Source of the DNA: Litorimonas sp051251645
Lineage (GTDB): Bacteria > Pseudomonadota > Alphaproteobacteria > Caulobacterales > Maricaulaceae
DNA length: 64,000 nt
Direction of reading: 5' to 3'
NCBI GenBank assembly: GCA_051251645.1
Contig: JBPOEY010000002.1
Location: 1-64,000 of the forward strand
Shown: positions 8,430-17,566 of the stretch, piece by piece
Position numbering within the stretch: position 1 is the stretch's first letter
How the letters are laid out: each line of letters begins with the position of its first letter
Program-made: the position numbers and the translations under genes
The notes under the pieces: generated by a model
What the model was told of the DNA's origin: nothing
Database searches by the model: none
Seen by the model: the letters and a program-made list of their open reading frames with translations, nothing else

Positions 8430-9180
8430 CAGAGAGCTCCTTGTATGTGAAACATGTGAAGGACAAACGGGTCGGCTTGGAGAAGGTTCCGACTGCAGGA
8501 GCGTAAGTGGTGTCATTTGATGATAGGCACCTTCGAGGACAGCTACGTCCGCTAAACCCCCTAAGCGGACAACGCAAATCGATCACTAGTCTTCTCGTTA
8601 GACCTTCCCAGAATTAACGCCACAGTTTGAAATAGACGCATCCACCCTCAACCCCCACCAAAAACCCAACCCACACTACAATCGACATAACCTCATCCAC
8701 CCCTACCTATTCCCATGCCAGTTTACGCTCACCCGCTTCGGACACGAGAGAGGCATTTCTCTTACGGCTAGCGGGGGTTTGGTGGGCTGGACGGCGGGCG
8801 AGGTAATGCGGCGCACGCGGTTCCACCCGGCGAAGCGATTGATGATGGATTGGGCTATGTGAAACGGAGCGGTGAAAGCCGATTTGTTGGACGCGGACCC
8901 GATCTATCGGTTGATAGGACCGGACCGAAAGTCCGTCATCCTGTCTCACCGTCCCGGAGGTGACGAAGGTCTGCCGGATTTATCGGGGTTTCGTTTGGGT
9001 GCGTCCACCGAGCGCGCGGGCTCTGCTCTGTGTAAATCGGTTTCTTATTGTTCTACCCGTCACAGGGTAGCGCCCGCGCTCGTGTCACTTTCACGAAACG
9101 CTGTTTGCCGCGACCTTCGATGTCCGGTTAGCGTGGGCGTGTGTCTTGAGAATGAGCCGTTCGCGGCGCTCCGGTTCCTT
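8430..9180. other. Long noncoding tract with hairpins and a C-rich block
   Basis: About 750 bp without a believable gene; open frames on both strands lack a ribosome site, have poor codon use and show no family features. Four visible structures: a 7-bp perfect stem GTCCGCT/AGCGGAC (8547-8570); a C-rich, G-poor block (8640-8715); an imperfect inverted repeat of about 22 bases per arm (9009-9032 with 9061-9082); and a nested CTACCC/GGGTAG hairpin (9053-9070). This could be a structured RNA, old gene debris or an insertion scar. No function can be assigned. Confidence 0.4.
9009..9082. repeat. Imperfect inverted repeat, about 22-bp arms
   Basis: CGAGCGCG(C)GGGC...CTGTG at 9009-9032 is nearly the reverse complement of 9061-9082, with a 28-bp loop that itself contains half of a CTACCC/GGGTAG hairpin. 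The arms would form a long GC-rich stem with a few bulges. It sits in the noncoding tract upstream of nothing obvious on either strand. Confidence 0.45.
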
Positions 9181-9207
9181 GCTTTTTGATCCCCCGGATC
9201 AAAAAGC
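9181..9207 (-). terminator. Perfect 12-bp palindrome, likely ftsK terminator
   Basis: GCTTTTTGATCC and GGATCAAAAAGC form a perfect 12-bp stem with a CCC loop, 10 bp after the ftsK stop codon. Instead of a T run after the stem, the T5 tract lies inside the arm, so termination efficiency is uncertain. It may also act from the other side. Confidence 0.5.
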
Positions 9208-9217
9208 TGCGTCAGGA

Positions 9218-11650
9218 TCAAAACGCTTCGTTCTCAGGCAGGAATATCTCGCGTTTGCCGCCACTGCGGGCTTCGCTGATCATGCCTTCTTGTTCCATCC
9301 GGTCGATCAGGTCGGCCGCGCGGTTATAGCCGATCGAAAGGCGACGCTGAATATAGCTGGTTGAGGCTTTGCGGTCATTGGCGACGATGGCGACCGCTTG
9401 GTCAAATAAAGAGCCCCCATCAGAACCGCCGCCTGCCATATTAGGATCGCTAGGGGCCTCTTCGTCGCGGTCTTCTGTGACGGCATCGAGGTAAGCGGGT
9501 GAGCCTTGCGCGCGGACGAAATTAGCGATGCGCTCGACTTCTGAATCAGAGACGAACGGGCCGTGATACCGCTTGGGGCCACTGGTCGAGAGGAACAACA
9601 TATCGCCTTTGCCAAGCAATTGCTCGCCGCCCATTTCGCCGAGGATCACCCGGCTATCGATTTTGGAGCCGACGCGGAAGCAAACTTTGGTCGGGAAGTT
9701 GGATTTGATTGTGCCCGTGATGACGTCCGTCGAGGGACGCTGCGTCGCGACAATGAGGTGGATACCCGCGGCCCGCGCCATTTGCGCGAGGCGCTGGATC
9801 GAACCTTCAATGTCTTTCTTGGCGACCATCATCAGGTCCGCCATCTCGTCAATAATGACAACAATATAAGGCATGGCCTCGAACTCAAATTCTTGTGTTT
9901 CAAAAACAGGCTCGCCGGTTTCATGGTCAAATCCGGTCTGAACGGTTTTGGACAGCATTTCGCCCGACGCTTTGGACTCCGCCACTTTTTGATTGAACGC
10001 TTCCATGCCGCGCACATTGACCTGGCTCATTTTGCGGTAGCGGTCTTCCATTTCCCGCACGGCCCATTTGAGCGCAACCACAGCTTTTCCGGGCTCTGTC
10101 ACGACAGGCGCAAGCAAATGCGGGGCGCCGTCATAGACCGACAGCTCCAGCATTTTTGGATCGATCATGATGAACTTGCACTCATCCGGCGTCAGCTTGG
10201 ACATCAGCGACAGGATCATGGCGTTAACCGCAACGGATTTACCGGACCCCGTCGTGCCCGCGACAAGCATGTGCGGCATCGCGGCCAAATCGGTGACGAA
10301 CGGAATGCCGCCAATATCTTCGCCCATAATCAGCGGCAAACGCGCGTCCGAATTTTGGAACTCATCGCTCTCCAGCATTTCACGCAGCCAGACGGTTTCG
10401 CGCTTGCGGTTGGGCATTTCGACGCCGAGCAAATTGCGCCCTGGGACCACGGCAATCCGCGCCGATTGCGCCGACATATTACGGGCAATGTCAGAGGCCA
10501 AGTTTATGACGCGAGACGACTTTACGCCGGGCGCAGGCTCAAACTCAAACATGGTGACAACGGGACCGGGGCGCACATCGCCCATTTCCCCTTCGACACC
10601 GTAATCGCCCATGACACGGTGCAGCTGATCGCTCTGACGGGCGAGCATGGCATCATCACGAATCGTGCTGCGCGGCGGCGGGGCGGTCAGCAGATCTGGC
10701 GGGGGCAAAACAAATCCGGTAGCGTCCGAGAAATCAAATTCAGGCTGTCCGCGTTTCGGGCTCGCGACTTTGCGCGCCGCCGTTTTAGGTTTCACCTTGG
10801 GCGCGGGCTTCGGTGCGGGTGTGATTATTTTAGGTTTTACCGCAGCGACGGGCGGCTCTGGCTGCGCTGTAGAAGACGGCGCGTCAGGAATAGAGCGAAT
10901 ACCGACGTCACCTGTTTCGATCTCAGCGGCATAATTACGGCGAAAAATCCGAACCAACCCCGCCGCGAGTGTATCAACGGCGACACGAATATACGCCCAG
11001 ACGAGACCCGCCGCGTCGACAATATCAACGACATCCCGGCGCACGATCCCCAGATGGCGGGCCAAACACGCGCCAAATCCGACGAATGTGATCAAGGCGA
11101 CAATACCGCCCGACAGTGGAATATTAAAATGATCCAGCCAATCCTTGAGCCCCAAATGCATGAGGTCGCCAAACCAGCCGCCCAAACCCGACGCCATCGG
11201 CCAATTTTGTGGGATCGGAAACGCCGATAAGGTCGCGGCGCCTAGCAAGACGGCGCCTGTGAAGATCAAGGCGCGACCCGCCCGATCACCTTTGGTTTGC
11301 ACAAGCCCTGTTTGGCGTATCAAGCGTCGCAATCCGGAATAAACGATCAAGGCGCTCGCCAGCAGACCGCCGAGGCCCGATGTCTGCATCGAAATATTGG
11401 CGATCCATGCGCCGGGACGACCAAGCCAATTGGCCAATCCTCCAACCCCTGCCGTATCCATCGTGCCATCAAACGGCGAGTAACTGACTTGCGCCAGTAG
11501 CAACATTGCGCCGAGACCGATCATTGCCATCGCGCTGGCGGCACGCTTCCAAGCGCTCGCTTGTTCCTGCGTTACCGCATCCATCATCGCCTGAATCGCT
11601 TCGGGCGAATATTCTTCATAAGGGGCGGTGGCGGCTGGCGGCGGGCTCAT
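9218..11650 (-). CDS. ftsK: DNA translocase FtsK
   Basis: Septal DNA pump of 810 aa that moves the terminus region through the closing septum and activates Xer recombination at dif. The N-terminal third carries about four membrane segments (residues ~40-210) and then a Pro/Lys/Ala-rich linker (~250-310). The motor has the Walker A motif G-T-T-G-S-G-K-S near residue 465 and Walker B I-V-V-I-I-D-E-M-A-D near 600. The C-terminal ~70 residues are the winged-helix gamma domain that reads KOPS (Y-I-Q-R-R-L-S-I-G-Y-N-R-A). The alphaproteobacterial short-linker form fits the length. ATG at 11650, divergent from the flavin hydroxylase gene. Confidence 0.96.
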   Translation of the reverse strand: MSPPPAATAPYEEYSPEAIQAMMDAVTQEQASAWKRAASAMAMIGLGAMLLLAQVSYSPFDGTMDTAGVGGLANWLGRPGAWIANISMQTSGLGGLLASALIVYSGLRRLIRQTGLVQTKGDRAGRALIFTGAVLLGAATLSAFPIPQNWPMASGLGGWFGDLMHLGLKDWLDHFNIPLSGGIVALITFVGFGACLARHLGIVRRDVVDIVDAAGLVWAYIRVAVDTLAAGLVRIFRRNYAAEIETGDVGIRSIPDAPSSTAQPEPPVAAVKPKIITPAPKPAPKVKPKTAARKVASPKRGQPEFDFSDATGFVLPPPDLLTAPPPRSTIRDDAMLARQSDQLHRVMGDYGVEGEMGDVRPGPVVTMFEFEPAPGVKSSRVINLASDIARNMSAQSARIAVVPGRNLLGVEMPNRKRETVWLREMLESDEFQNSDARLPLIMGEDIGGIPFVTDLAAMPHMLVAGTTGSGKSVAVNAMILSLMSKLTPDECKFIMIDPKMLELSVYDGAPHLLAPVVTEPGKAVVALKWAVREMEDRYRKMSQVNVRGMEAFNQKVAESKASGEMLSKTVQTGFDHETGEPVFETQEFEFEAMPYIVVIIDEMADLMMVAKKDIEGSIQRLAQMARAAGIHLIVATQRPSTDVITGTIKSNFPTKVCFRVGSKIDSRVILGEMGGEQLLGKGDMLFLSTSGPKRYHGPFVSDSEVERIANFVRAQGSPAYLDAVTEDRDEEAPSDPNMAGGGSDGGSLFDQAVAIVANDRKASTSYIQRRLSIGYNRAADLIDRMEQEGMISEARSGGKREIFLPENEAF

Positions 11651-11772
11651 TTGGGGTCCGAAAGCAGTGAAACGGGTTAATGAAGTGTGACGCAGAGGCG
11701 TAAAGGCGGGGTTAAAACGTGATACCCAGCTGTGGACGAAATACCGTCTTTCAAAGCGTGCCCTGCAGGATT

Positions 11773-12984
11773 ATGAGCGACCCTATGAGTGAACACACAC
11801 ACATCGCCGTCATCGGTGCAGGCTTATCCGGCCTATTGGCAGCCCTGACCTTTGCAGATCAGCCGCATGGACCGGGATGCGATGTTACGCTGATTGATGC
11901 GGGCCAGATCGACAGAGTCCCAAAAGATGGTCGCGTCACAGCTCTCACACCGTCAGCCATGCGAATGTTGGCGCGGCTCGGCATTGACGCCCCGTTCGCC
12001 ACACCGGTTACGGGCATGCGCGTTGGCGAAGGGCCGGCTGACACGCCGTGGCAATTTGAGCTGCCGGACCGCGGCGACGAACCGCTCGCCTATAATGTCG
12101 AAAACGAAGCCTTGCGCGCCGCTCTGCTGCATCGCCTCAAGGACAGCACCGTGACTCTACGCAGTGAGGTTCGGGTCGACGCGCTGGAACAGGACAGTTT
12201 GGCCACGCTGTCTCTGAGTGATGGTACGCAACTGACGGCTGCCTTAGTGGTGGCTGCGGATGGGCGGAACAGTGCTTTGCGTCGCATGGCGGGGCTATCC
12301 GTGACAACTCACGACTTTAAGCAGCACGCCTTGGTAACGACAATTATTCATGCGGAACCGCATGACGGCATTGCCTTACAACGGTTTCAAGCCGTGGGCG
12401 CGGTGGCCTCGCTCCCACTTGCCACGACGAAATCGGGCCATCGCTCACAAATCGTTTGGTCAGACCGAATAGAGGCCATTGAGGCGGCACGGTCCCTCCC
12501 CGAGGACGCGCTTACCGCGCTTATTGATGACCGGCTTTGGCATGCCTTAGGAGTCACCGGCTTAGACGCGCCCGTTCAAAGCTACCCCCTCATCGCGCGA
12601 CGCAGCGAAGCCTTGTCTCGCGGTCGGATCGCCTTGATTGGCGATGCCGCGCGGATCATACATCCTCTCGCAGGACAGGGGTTGAACTTGGGCATTCGCG
12701 ATATCGCGGCCTTAGCCCAAACAATTGGTGACGCCGTGGCGACGGGCCAAGACATCGGCACAGCTGGGTTAATCGGCTATGATCGTTGGCGACAGACGGA
12801 TGAAATAAGCTTAGGCACAATCACGACGGCTTTGTCGGCTGCGCCATCTCGCGGACCCTTAGCCATTTTTGGCCATGCACGCCGGGCCGCCTTCGCCGCC
12901 GTTGATGACCTGCCCTCACTTCATGCCGTCATTCGGCGGGAAGCCGCCGGGGAAATAGGCGACAGACCCGCGCTACTGCGTTAA
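11773..12984 (+). CDS. UbiH/UbiF/COQ6-family FAD-dependent hydroxylase
   Basis: A 403-aa flavoprotein monooxygenase of the ubiquinone-biosynthesis hydroxylase group. It has the N-terminal dinucleotide fold (A-V-I-G-A-G-L-S-G), the family V-A-A-D-G-R-N-S motif near residue 160 and the second FAD motif L-I-G-D-A-A-R-I-I-H-P near residue 290, followed by A-G-Q-G-L-N-L-G. These three match UbiH/UbiF/UbiL. Which ring position it hydroxylates cannot be told. The start is taken at the ATG at 11773 (ATG at 11785 is possible); an upstream GTG extension at 11719 has no support. Confidence 0.87.
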   Translation: MSDPMSEHTHIAVIGAGLSGLLAALTFADQPHGPGCDVTLIDAGQIDRVPKDGRVTALTPSAMRMLARLGIDAPFATPVTGMRVGEGPADTPWQFELPDRGDEPLAYNVENEALRAALLHRLKDSTVTLRSEVRVDALEQDSLATLSLSDGTQLTAALVVAADGRNSALRRMAGLSVTTHDFKQHALVTTIIHAEPHDGIALQRFQAVGAVASLPLATTKSGHRSQIVWSDRIEAIEAARSLPEDALTALIDDRLWHALGVTGLDAPVQSYPLIARRSEALSRGRIALIGDAARIIHPLAGQGLNLGIRDIAALAQTIGDAVATGQDIGTAGLIGYDRWRQTDEISLGTITTALSAAPSRGPLAIFGHARRAAFAAVDDLPSLHAVIRREAAGEIGDRPALLR

Positions 12985-13152
12985 ATTAAAACGGACATGA
13001 TAATTAACAAAATAGGCCGCAACCATCTTTGTCGGTGGCGCGTAACATCCTCAGCAAGCATTCATGTTTGCGAGCCTAATGACTCGCTTTAATTTCAGCG
13101 CATACATTACCAAATATCGGACCCGGACAATGCGCCCCGTTTCGGTTCCGAT

Positions 13153-13187
13153 GCTCCGTCCTTGCTTCGGCAGGGACGGAGCGCTTT
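13153..13187. terminator. Terminator with UUCG tetraloop between ubiH-like gene and recF
   Basis: A 13-bp stem (one G-T wobble), GCTCCGTCCTTGC paired with GCAGGGACGGAGC and closed by the extra-stable TTCG tetraloop, followed by a T4 tract on the plus strand. It ends one base before the recF stop codon, so it can serve the plus-strand hydroxylase gene. Confidence 0.75.
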
Positions 13188-14297
13188 TCACGTCGAAATT
13201 TTCACCCCGCTATTGCCAACTTCCAGCCATTGCGCCCGCTCGCCAAAATCCGTGAAAAGTGCGCGGTCTGTTCCTGTCATGAAGACTTGCAACCCCAAAT
13301 CGATCAATTCATCCGCCAACGCCTTACGCCGCTCCGCATCCAAATGCGCCGCAACTTCATCAAGCAGTAAAACCGGTGAGCGCGTCACCTGTGCCCGAGC
13401 ATGCGCCAAGATAAGCCCGATCAGTAACGCCTTTTGTTCGCCCGTTGAGCAGAGCTCCGCCGGCATTGACTTCCGTTGATGAAACACTTTGATTTCAGAG
13501 CGGTGCGGTCCCGTTAACGAGCGCCCAGCACGACGATCAATCGGACGCACTTCAGCCAAGCGTTCGCGAAAATCGCTTTCCGCATCATCCAAGAAGACGC
13601 CATCAATGAGGAGCGCCTCAACCGTGCCCTCAATCGCAATCTCGGCTTGCGGAAAAGCGGACGCACCGCGTTCCGCAATCGCTTCACGCAAACGCTCAAT
13701 CGTATCGACACGGGATTTGGCGATTTTTGCGCCGCACGCGGCCATATCTGCTTCCAGCGCATCGTACCATGAGGCGTCGGAAATTCCGTCAGAGAGCAGC
13801 CGGTTGCGTTCCGCCCGCGCCTTTTCATAGCGTAAGCTGGACACGCCATGCGACGGATCGAAGGCGAGCGCGAGACGGTCCAGAAACTTGCGACGATCGC
13901 CCTCTGGTCCCGTAAACAAGCGGTCCTGAGCCGGGGTCAACCATTGCACCGTCAATAATTCCGCCAATTGCGCGGCGGTTGCATTGGTTCGGTTGATGCG
14001 GACTACACGGCGGCGTGGACTATCGGGCATCTGCCCAACCGAAATGCGCGTTTCATCATCTAATTCGCCGGTCACACCCCAAGCAGGCGCGGTCTGACCG
14101 TCATGCACGCGCGCTAGCGCATCGATTCCGGCACCGCGGAGCCCTCGCCCCGGCGAGAGTAGCGACACAGCTTCCATAAGGTTGGTTTTACCGGCCCCGT
14201 TCGCGCCGAACAGCACAATCGGGCCGGGTGATAAGTCTAAATCAAGCCGGTCGTAAGACCGGAAATCAATCAGTCTGAGCGAGGTGAGCGAGGCCAC
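13188..14297 (-). CDS. recF: DNA replication and repair protein RecF
   Basis: SMC-like ATPase of 369 aa that helps load RecA at gaps through RecFOR. The N-terminal L-I-D-F-R-S-Y and Walker A G-A-N-G-A-G-K-T-N (residues ~31-39) are typical. Near the C terminus S-T-G-E-Q-K-A-L-L is the ABC signature and V-L-L-L-D-E-V-A-A-H-L-D is the Walker B/D-loop. It lies 21 bp downstream of dnaN on the same strand and is probably cotranscribed. gyrB, a frequent next gene, is absent; the hydroxylase gene is convergent. Confidence 0.97.
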   Translation of the reverse strand: MASLTSLRLIDFRSYDRLDLDLSPGPIVLFGANGAGKTNLMEAVSLLSPGRGLRGAGIDALARVHDGQTAPAWGVTGELDDETRISVGQMPDSPRRRVVRINRTNATAAQLAELLTVQWLTPAQDRLFTGPEGDRRKFLDRLALAFDPSHGVSSLRYEKARAERNRLLSDGISDASWYDALEADMAACGAKIAKSRVDTIERLREAIAERGASAFPQAEIAIEGTVEALLIDGVFLDDAESDFRERLAEVRPIDRRAGRSLTGPHRSEIKVFHQRKSMPAELCSTGEQKALLIGLILAHARAQVTRSPVLLLDEVAAHLDAERRKALADELIDLGLQVFMTGTDRALFTDFGERAQWLEVGNSGVKIST

Positions 14298-14318
14298 TGA
14301 TGGGTCGCGGCGCGCCTT

Positions 14319-15422
14319 TTAAACGCGAAGCGGCATCAACACGAATAGCGCCTGATCATCATCCGAATCTGTCACCAAAGCTGGCGAGGACGCGGATTCA
14401 AGCATGAAAGTGGCGTCTTGTCCTTCGATTTGACCCGCGACATCAAGAAGATATTTGGCGTTAAAACCAATTTCGAGCGCCTCATCATCATAATTGACGG
14501 GCAGGTCTTCACGCGCCTGCCCGCTCTCTGGGTTATTGACCGAAAGCGCAAGATTACTATCCGCCAACGAGAGTTTCACCGAGCGAGATTTTTCCGCCGA
14601 GATGGTTTGGACACGGTCAACGGCAGACGCGAAAACCTTATTATCCAGTACGAGCTCTTTGGTGTTAGTGCGCGGGATCACCCGTTCATAATCTGGGAAT
14701 GTCCCGTCGATCAGCTTGGACGTCAGCACCACAGTTCCTGTAGTAAACCTTATCTTAGATTCGGAGACTGCCACTGACACATCGGAATTTGTGCCGTCAA
14801 TGAGCTTCCGAAGTTCAGCAATTGTTTTGCGAGGAATGATCACGCCCGGCATCCCGTCAGAGCCGTTCGGCAAAGCCTGCTCCGCCAGAGCCAAACGATG
14901 GCCATCTGTGGCGACGGCGCGCAGCAGCCCGTCTTTGGAGTGCAGGTAAATTCCGTTGAGATAATAACGCGTTTCCTCGGTCGAAATCGCAAAGCGTGTT
15001 TTGTCAATCAGACGCGAGAGCTCAGACGCGGGTAAAGTAAACTCATGCGTAAACCCATCCGCTGTCATTTTCGGGAAATCACCAGAGGGCAGCAGCGGCA
15101 AGGTGAAATGTGCGGGGCCGGCATCAATATCGAGCCGGTCATCCGCATTGATCGTTAATTGCACTTGCGCGCCATCTGGTAGTTTGCGGACAATGTCATA
15201 GAGCGTATGCGCGGGCGCCGTAACTTGGCCCGGCGCGCCCACGCCCGCTTCAACGGATTCGGACACTTCAATATCGAGATCGGTCGCGACCAGAGTTAAC
15301 CGCCCCCCCTCTGCGCCCATTAGAACGTTGGACAAGATCGGGATCGTGTTGCGCCGTTCAACAACGGATTGAACATGGGACAGCCCCGTCAGGAGTGCGC
15401 TGCGTTCGAGAGTGAGTTTCAT
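14319..15422 (-). CDS. dnaN: DNA polymerase III beta sliding clamp
   Basis: Processivity clamp of 367 aa, close to the family norm (366-375). It begins M-K-L-T-L-E-R-S-A-L-L, and shows the three-fold repeated clamp fold. Conserved segments include R-R-N-T-I-P-I-L-S-N-V near residue 24, A-T-D-G-H-R-L-A in the middle domain and the C-terminal V-L-M-P-L-R-V. It is paired with recF but dnaA is not upstream: the next gene leftwards in transcription order is an unrelated DUF2147 gene. Confidence 0.97.
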   Translation of the reverse strand: MKLTLERSALLTGLSHVQSVVERRNTIPILSNVLMGAEGGRLTLVATDLDIEVSESVEAGVGAPGQVTAPAHTLYDIVRKLPDGAQVQLTINADDRLDIDAGPAHFTLPLLPSGDFPKMTADGFTHEFTLPASELSRLIDKTRFAISTEETRYYLNGIYLHSKDGLLRAVATDGHRLALAEQALPNGSDGMPGVIIPRKTIAELRKLIDGTNSDVSVAVSESKIRFTTGTVVLTSKLIDGTFPDYERVIPRTNTKELVLDNKVFASAVDRVQTISAEKSRSVKLSLADSNLALSVNNPESGQAREDLPVNYDDEALEIGFNAKYLLDVAGQIEGQDATFMLESASSPALVTDSDDDQALFVLMPLRV

Positions 15423-15523
15423 CAGGTTTCAGCCGTAATTAATGACTTTGGTAACCGCTTTTATAGCAAAGCGGCCATTATGGAAGCGTTCAACGACGAA
15501 AAGCCGAGAATGGTTTTGTATCC

Positions 15524-15955
15524 CTACTCTTCCACCCGCGTCCAACGCTGGGTTTGGCAGAGAAATGCAATACAGCCTTTGACCTTCAGCACGCTAGGAT
15601 CATCGTCAAGTTGAATGGACGACTTGTAGCTTTTGCCATCTTCGGGATTATAAATCCGTCCTTTTTTCCATTTATCGTCGCGCTTCTCAAATCCATCGAG
15701 CATGGTCAATCCGATGATAGGTTGGTCGCGCATATCGGGATCAGAGTTATTCACATCCGTAGTCGGTTCACCGTCTGGAATTTCAGCCGTTGCGATGGTG
15801 CCGCACGGGGTGCCCTGCATGGGGCCGGAGCCGCAATCGGCGATGCGGATCGTCCCGGTTCCGGCTTCGGTGAGCCAAAGACCATGCACAGAGTTGGATG
15901 CGAAGGCTGGGGCCGAAACAGCGGATAGAGCAAAGGCAAGCAAGAGTGTTTTCAT
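15524..15955 (-). CDS. DUF2147 family secreted protein
   Basis: A 143-aa protein starting at the ATG at 15955, where the sequence begins with a clean signal peptide (M-K-T-L-L-L-A-F..., cleavage likely after A-F-A near residue 20). The mature part has G-L-W-L-T-E and I-R-I-A-D-C-G motifs and the C-terminal L-K-V-K-G-C-I of DUF2147 (PF09917), a family of periplasmic beta-barrel-like proteins of unknown function. Three or four cysteines could form disulfides. A longer frame to 16003 would place charged residues before the signal and is rejected. Confidence 0.82.
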   Translation of the reverse strand: MKTLLLAFALSAVSAPAFASNSVHGLWLTEAGTGTIRIADCGSGPMQGTPCGTIATAEIPDGEPTTDVNNSDPDMRDQPIIGLTMLDGFEKRDDKWKKGRIYNPEDGKSYKSSIQLDDDPSVLKVKGCIAFLCQTQRWTRVEE

Positions 15956-16056
15956 ATCAACCTTGTCCAAGGTCGAGACCACAGCGTCAATTGCTCTTCG
16001 CATTGACTGTCGTTCATATTAACGCGAATGAAACGGGCTACGAGTAAGACAGACGC

Positions 16057-16085
16057 TTGACCGCGTGCAGCTACTCCCCTATCTA
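16057..16085 (+). promoter_or_regulatory. Possible rho promoter
   Basis: TTGACC (16057-16062), a 17-bp spacer and TATCTA (16080-16085) upstream of rho. The -35 is good and the -10 poor. It would leave a leader of about 130 nt, long enough for the autogenous attenuation known for rho in other bacteria. Weak support. Confidence 0.25.
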
Positions 16086-16223
16086 CCAAGTAACAGCCGT
16101 CCGGCTGCACTGTGCGAGCCCGCCTAATTTATGGCGCTTTCACGATCGAAGGCTCCCGCCTCTCCCATTTAGACTGACAGCCGCTCGGGGTCCTCTCGTG
16201 CGCGCTCTACCAAAGATTAAAAC

Positions 16224-17516
16224 ATGACTGTCGATACACCGATTGACCAACTTGAAACGATTTCGCTTGATGATTTGAAAGCGATGAAACCTGGCGAGCT
16301 GAATAAGTTTGCCGAAACTGTCGGGATTGAAAACCCAGGCTCCATGCGCAAGCAGGACATTTTCTACCAAACGCTGAAAGACCTCGCAGAGCGCGGCGTG
16401 CTCGTGCGCGGACGCGGCGTGTTGGAAGTGTTGCAAGACGGCTTCGGCTTTCTGCGCGCGCCTGAAGCTAACTATCTCGCCGGACCTGATGATATTTACG
16501 TCAGCCACACAGATATTCGAAAACATGGCCTGCGCACAGGCGACACAATCTCTGGCTTGCTAGACGCGCCAAAAGGTGACGAACGATACTTCGCGCTCAA
16601 TCAAGCGGAAGAGATCAACTATTCGACGCCGGAACAGGCGCGGATGAAGGCGCACTTCGATAACCTCACGCCGCTCTATCCTGATGAGCGCTTTAAGATG
16701 GAAATCGAAGATCCGACGCTCAAAGATACATCGGGCCGCGTCATCGACATTGTTGCACCCATCGGGAAAGGTCAACGCGCCTTGATCGTTGCACCGCCGC
16801 GCACGGGTAAGACTGTGCTGCTACAGAATATCGCGCACTCCATCGAGCGCAACCATCCGGAATGTTACGTTCTCGTCCTGCTAATCGACGAACGTCCGGA
16901 AGAAGTGACCGACATGCAGCGCTCCGTGAAGGGGGAGGTTGTCTCCTCAACTTTCGATGAGCCCGCCACACGCCATGTTCAAGTCGCCGAAATGGTGATC
17001 CAGAAAGCCAAGCGCTTGACCGAGAGCGGCAAAGATGTCGTCATCCTGCTGGACTCGATCACCCGTCTCGGCCGTGCCTATAACACGGTTGTGCCAAGTT
17101 CTGGTAAAGTGCTGACCGGCGGTGTGGACGCCAACGCCCTGCAGCGCCCGAAACGTTTCTTTGGTGCGGCGCGGAATATCGAAGATGGCGGCTCGCTGAC
17201 CATTATCGCCACGGCGCTGATCGATACGGGGTCTAAAATGGACGAAGTAATCTTTGAGGAATTCAAAGGCACGGGTAACTCAGAAATTATCCTCGACCGG
17301 AAAGTCGCCGATAAGCGCATCTTCCCTGCGATTGATGTGACCAAGTCCGGCACCCGGAAAGAAGAACTCCTCGTTCCACCATCCGAGTTGACCAAGACTT
17401 ACATCTTGCGCCGGATTCTCAACCCGATGGGGACAATGGACGCAATTGAATTCTTGCTTGGCAAGTTGAAAGACACGAAGAGCAATAGTGACTTCTTCGA
17501 CTCGATGAACACGTAA
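16224..17516 (+). CDS. rho: Transcription termination factor Rho
   Basis: Hexameric RNA helicase, 430 aa. An N-terminal helical Rho-N domain (L-D-D-L-K-A-M-K-P-G-E-L) is followed by the RNA-binding cold-shock fold with G-F-G-F-L-R (~75-80) and D-D-I-Y-V-S. The ATPase domain has Walker A A-P-P-R-T-G-K-T near residue 190, Walker B V-V-I-L-L-D-S-I-T-R near 272 and the Q/R-loop region. Monocistronic: a strong terminator follows. No acidic or Asn-rich insertion of the kind seen in some actinobacteria. Confidence 0.97.
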   Translation: MTVDTPIDQLETISLDDLKAMKPGELNKFAETVGIENPGSMRKQDIFYQTLKDLAERGVLVRGRGVLEVLQDGFGFLRAPEANYLAGPDDIYVSHTDIRKHGLRTGDTISGLLDAPKGDERYFALNQAEEINYSTPEQARMKAHFDNLTPLYPDERFKMEIEDPTLKDTSGRVIDIVAPIGKGQRALIVAPPRTGKTVLLQNIAHSIERNHPECYVLVLLIDERPEEVTDMQRSVKGEVVSSTFDEPATRHVQVAEMVIQKAKRLTESGKDVVILLDSITRLGRAYNTVVPSSGKVLTGGVDANALQRPKRFFGAARNIEDGGSLTIIATALIDTGSKMDEVIFEEFKGTGNSEIILDRKVADKRIFPAIDVTKSGTRKEELLVPPSELTKTYILRRILNPMGTMDAIEFLLGKLKDTKSNSDFFDSMNT

Positions 17517-17536
17517 GCGGTTCAATTAAATCAAAT

Positions 17537-17566
17537 AAAAGGCCGCCTTTCAGGGCGGCCTTTTTT
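17537..17566. terminator. Bidirectional terminator between rho and mmsB
   Basis: A4, GGCCGCC, a 6-base loop, GGCGGCC and T6: a textbook hairpin usable from both strands. Its T tract runs into the mmsB stop codon at 17565-17567, so the two convergent genes share it. Confidence 0.9.

Noticed and set aside
8707..9189. Open frames of 80 and 105 codons on opposite strands in the noncoding tract
   Set aside because: No ribosome sites, no signal or domain pattern, and random-looking composition; they overlap hairpin structures.
9563..11230. A 555-codon open frame on the plus strand opposite ftsK
   Set aside because: Its composition (many His and Arg) is that of an antisense shadow of GC-rich coding DNA; ftsK on the other strand has every family motif.
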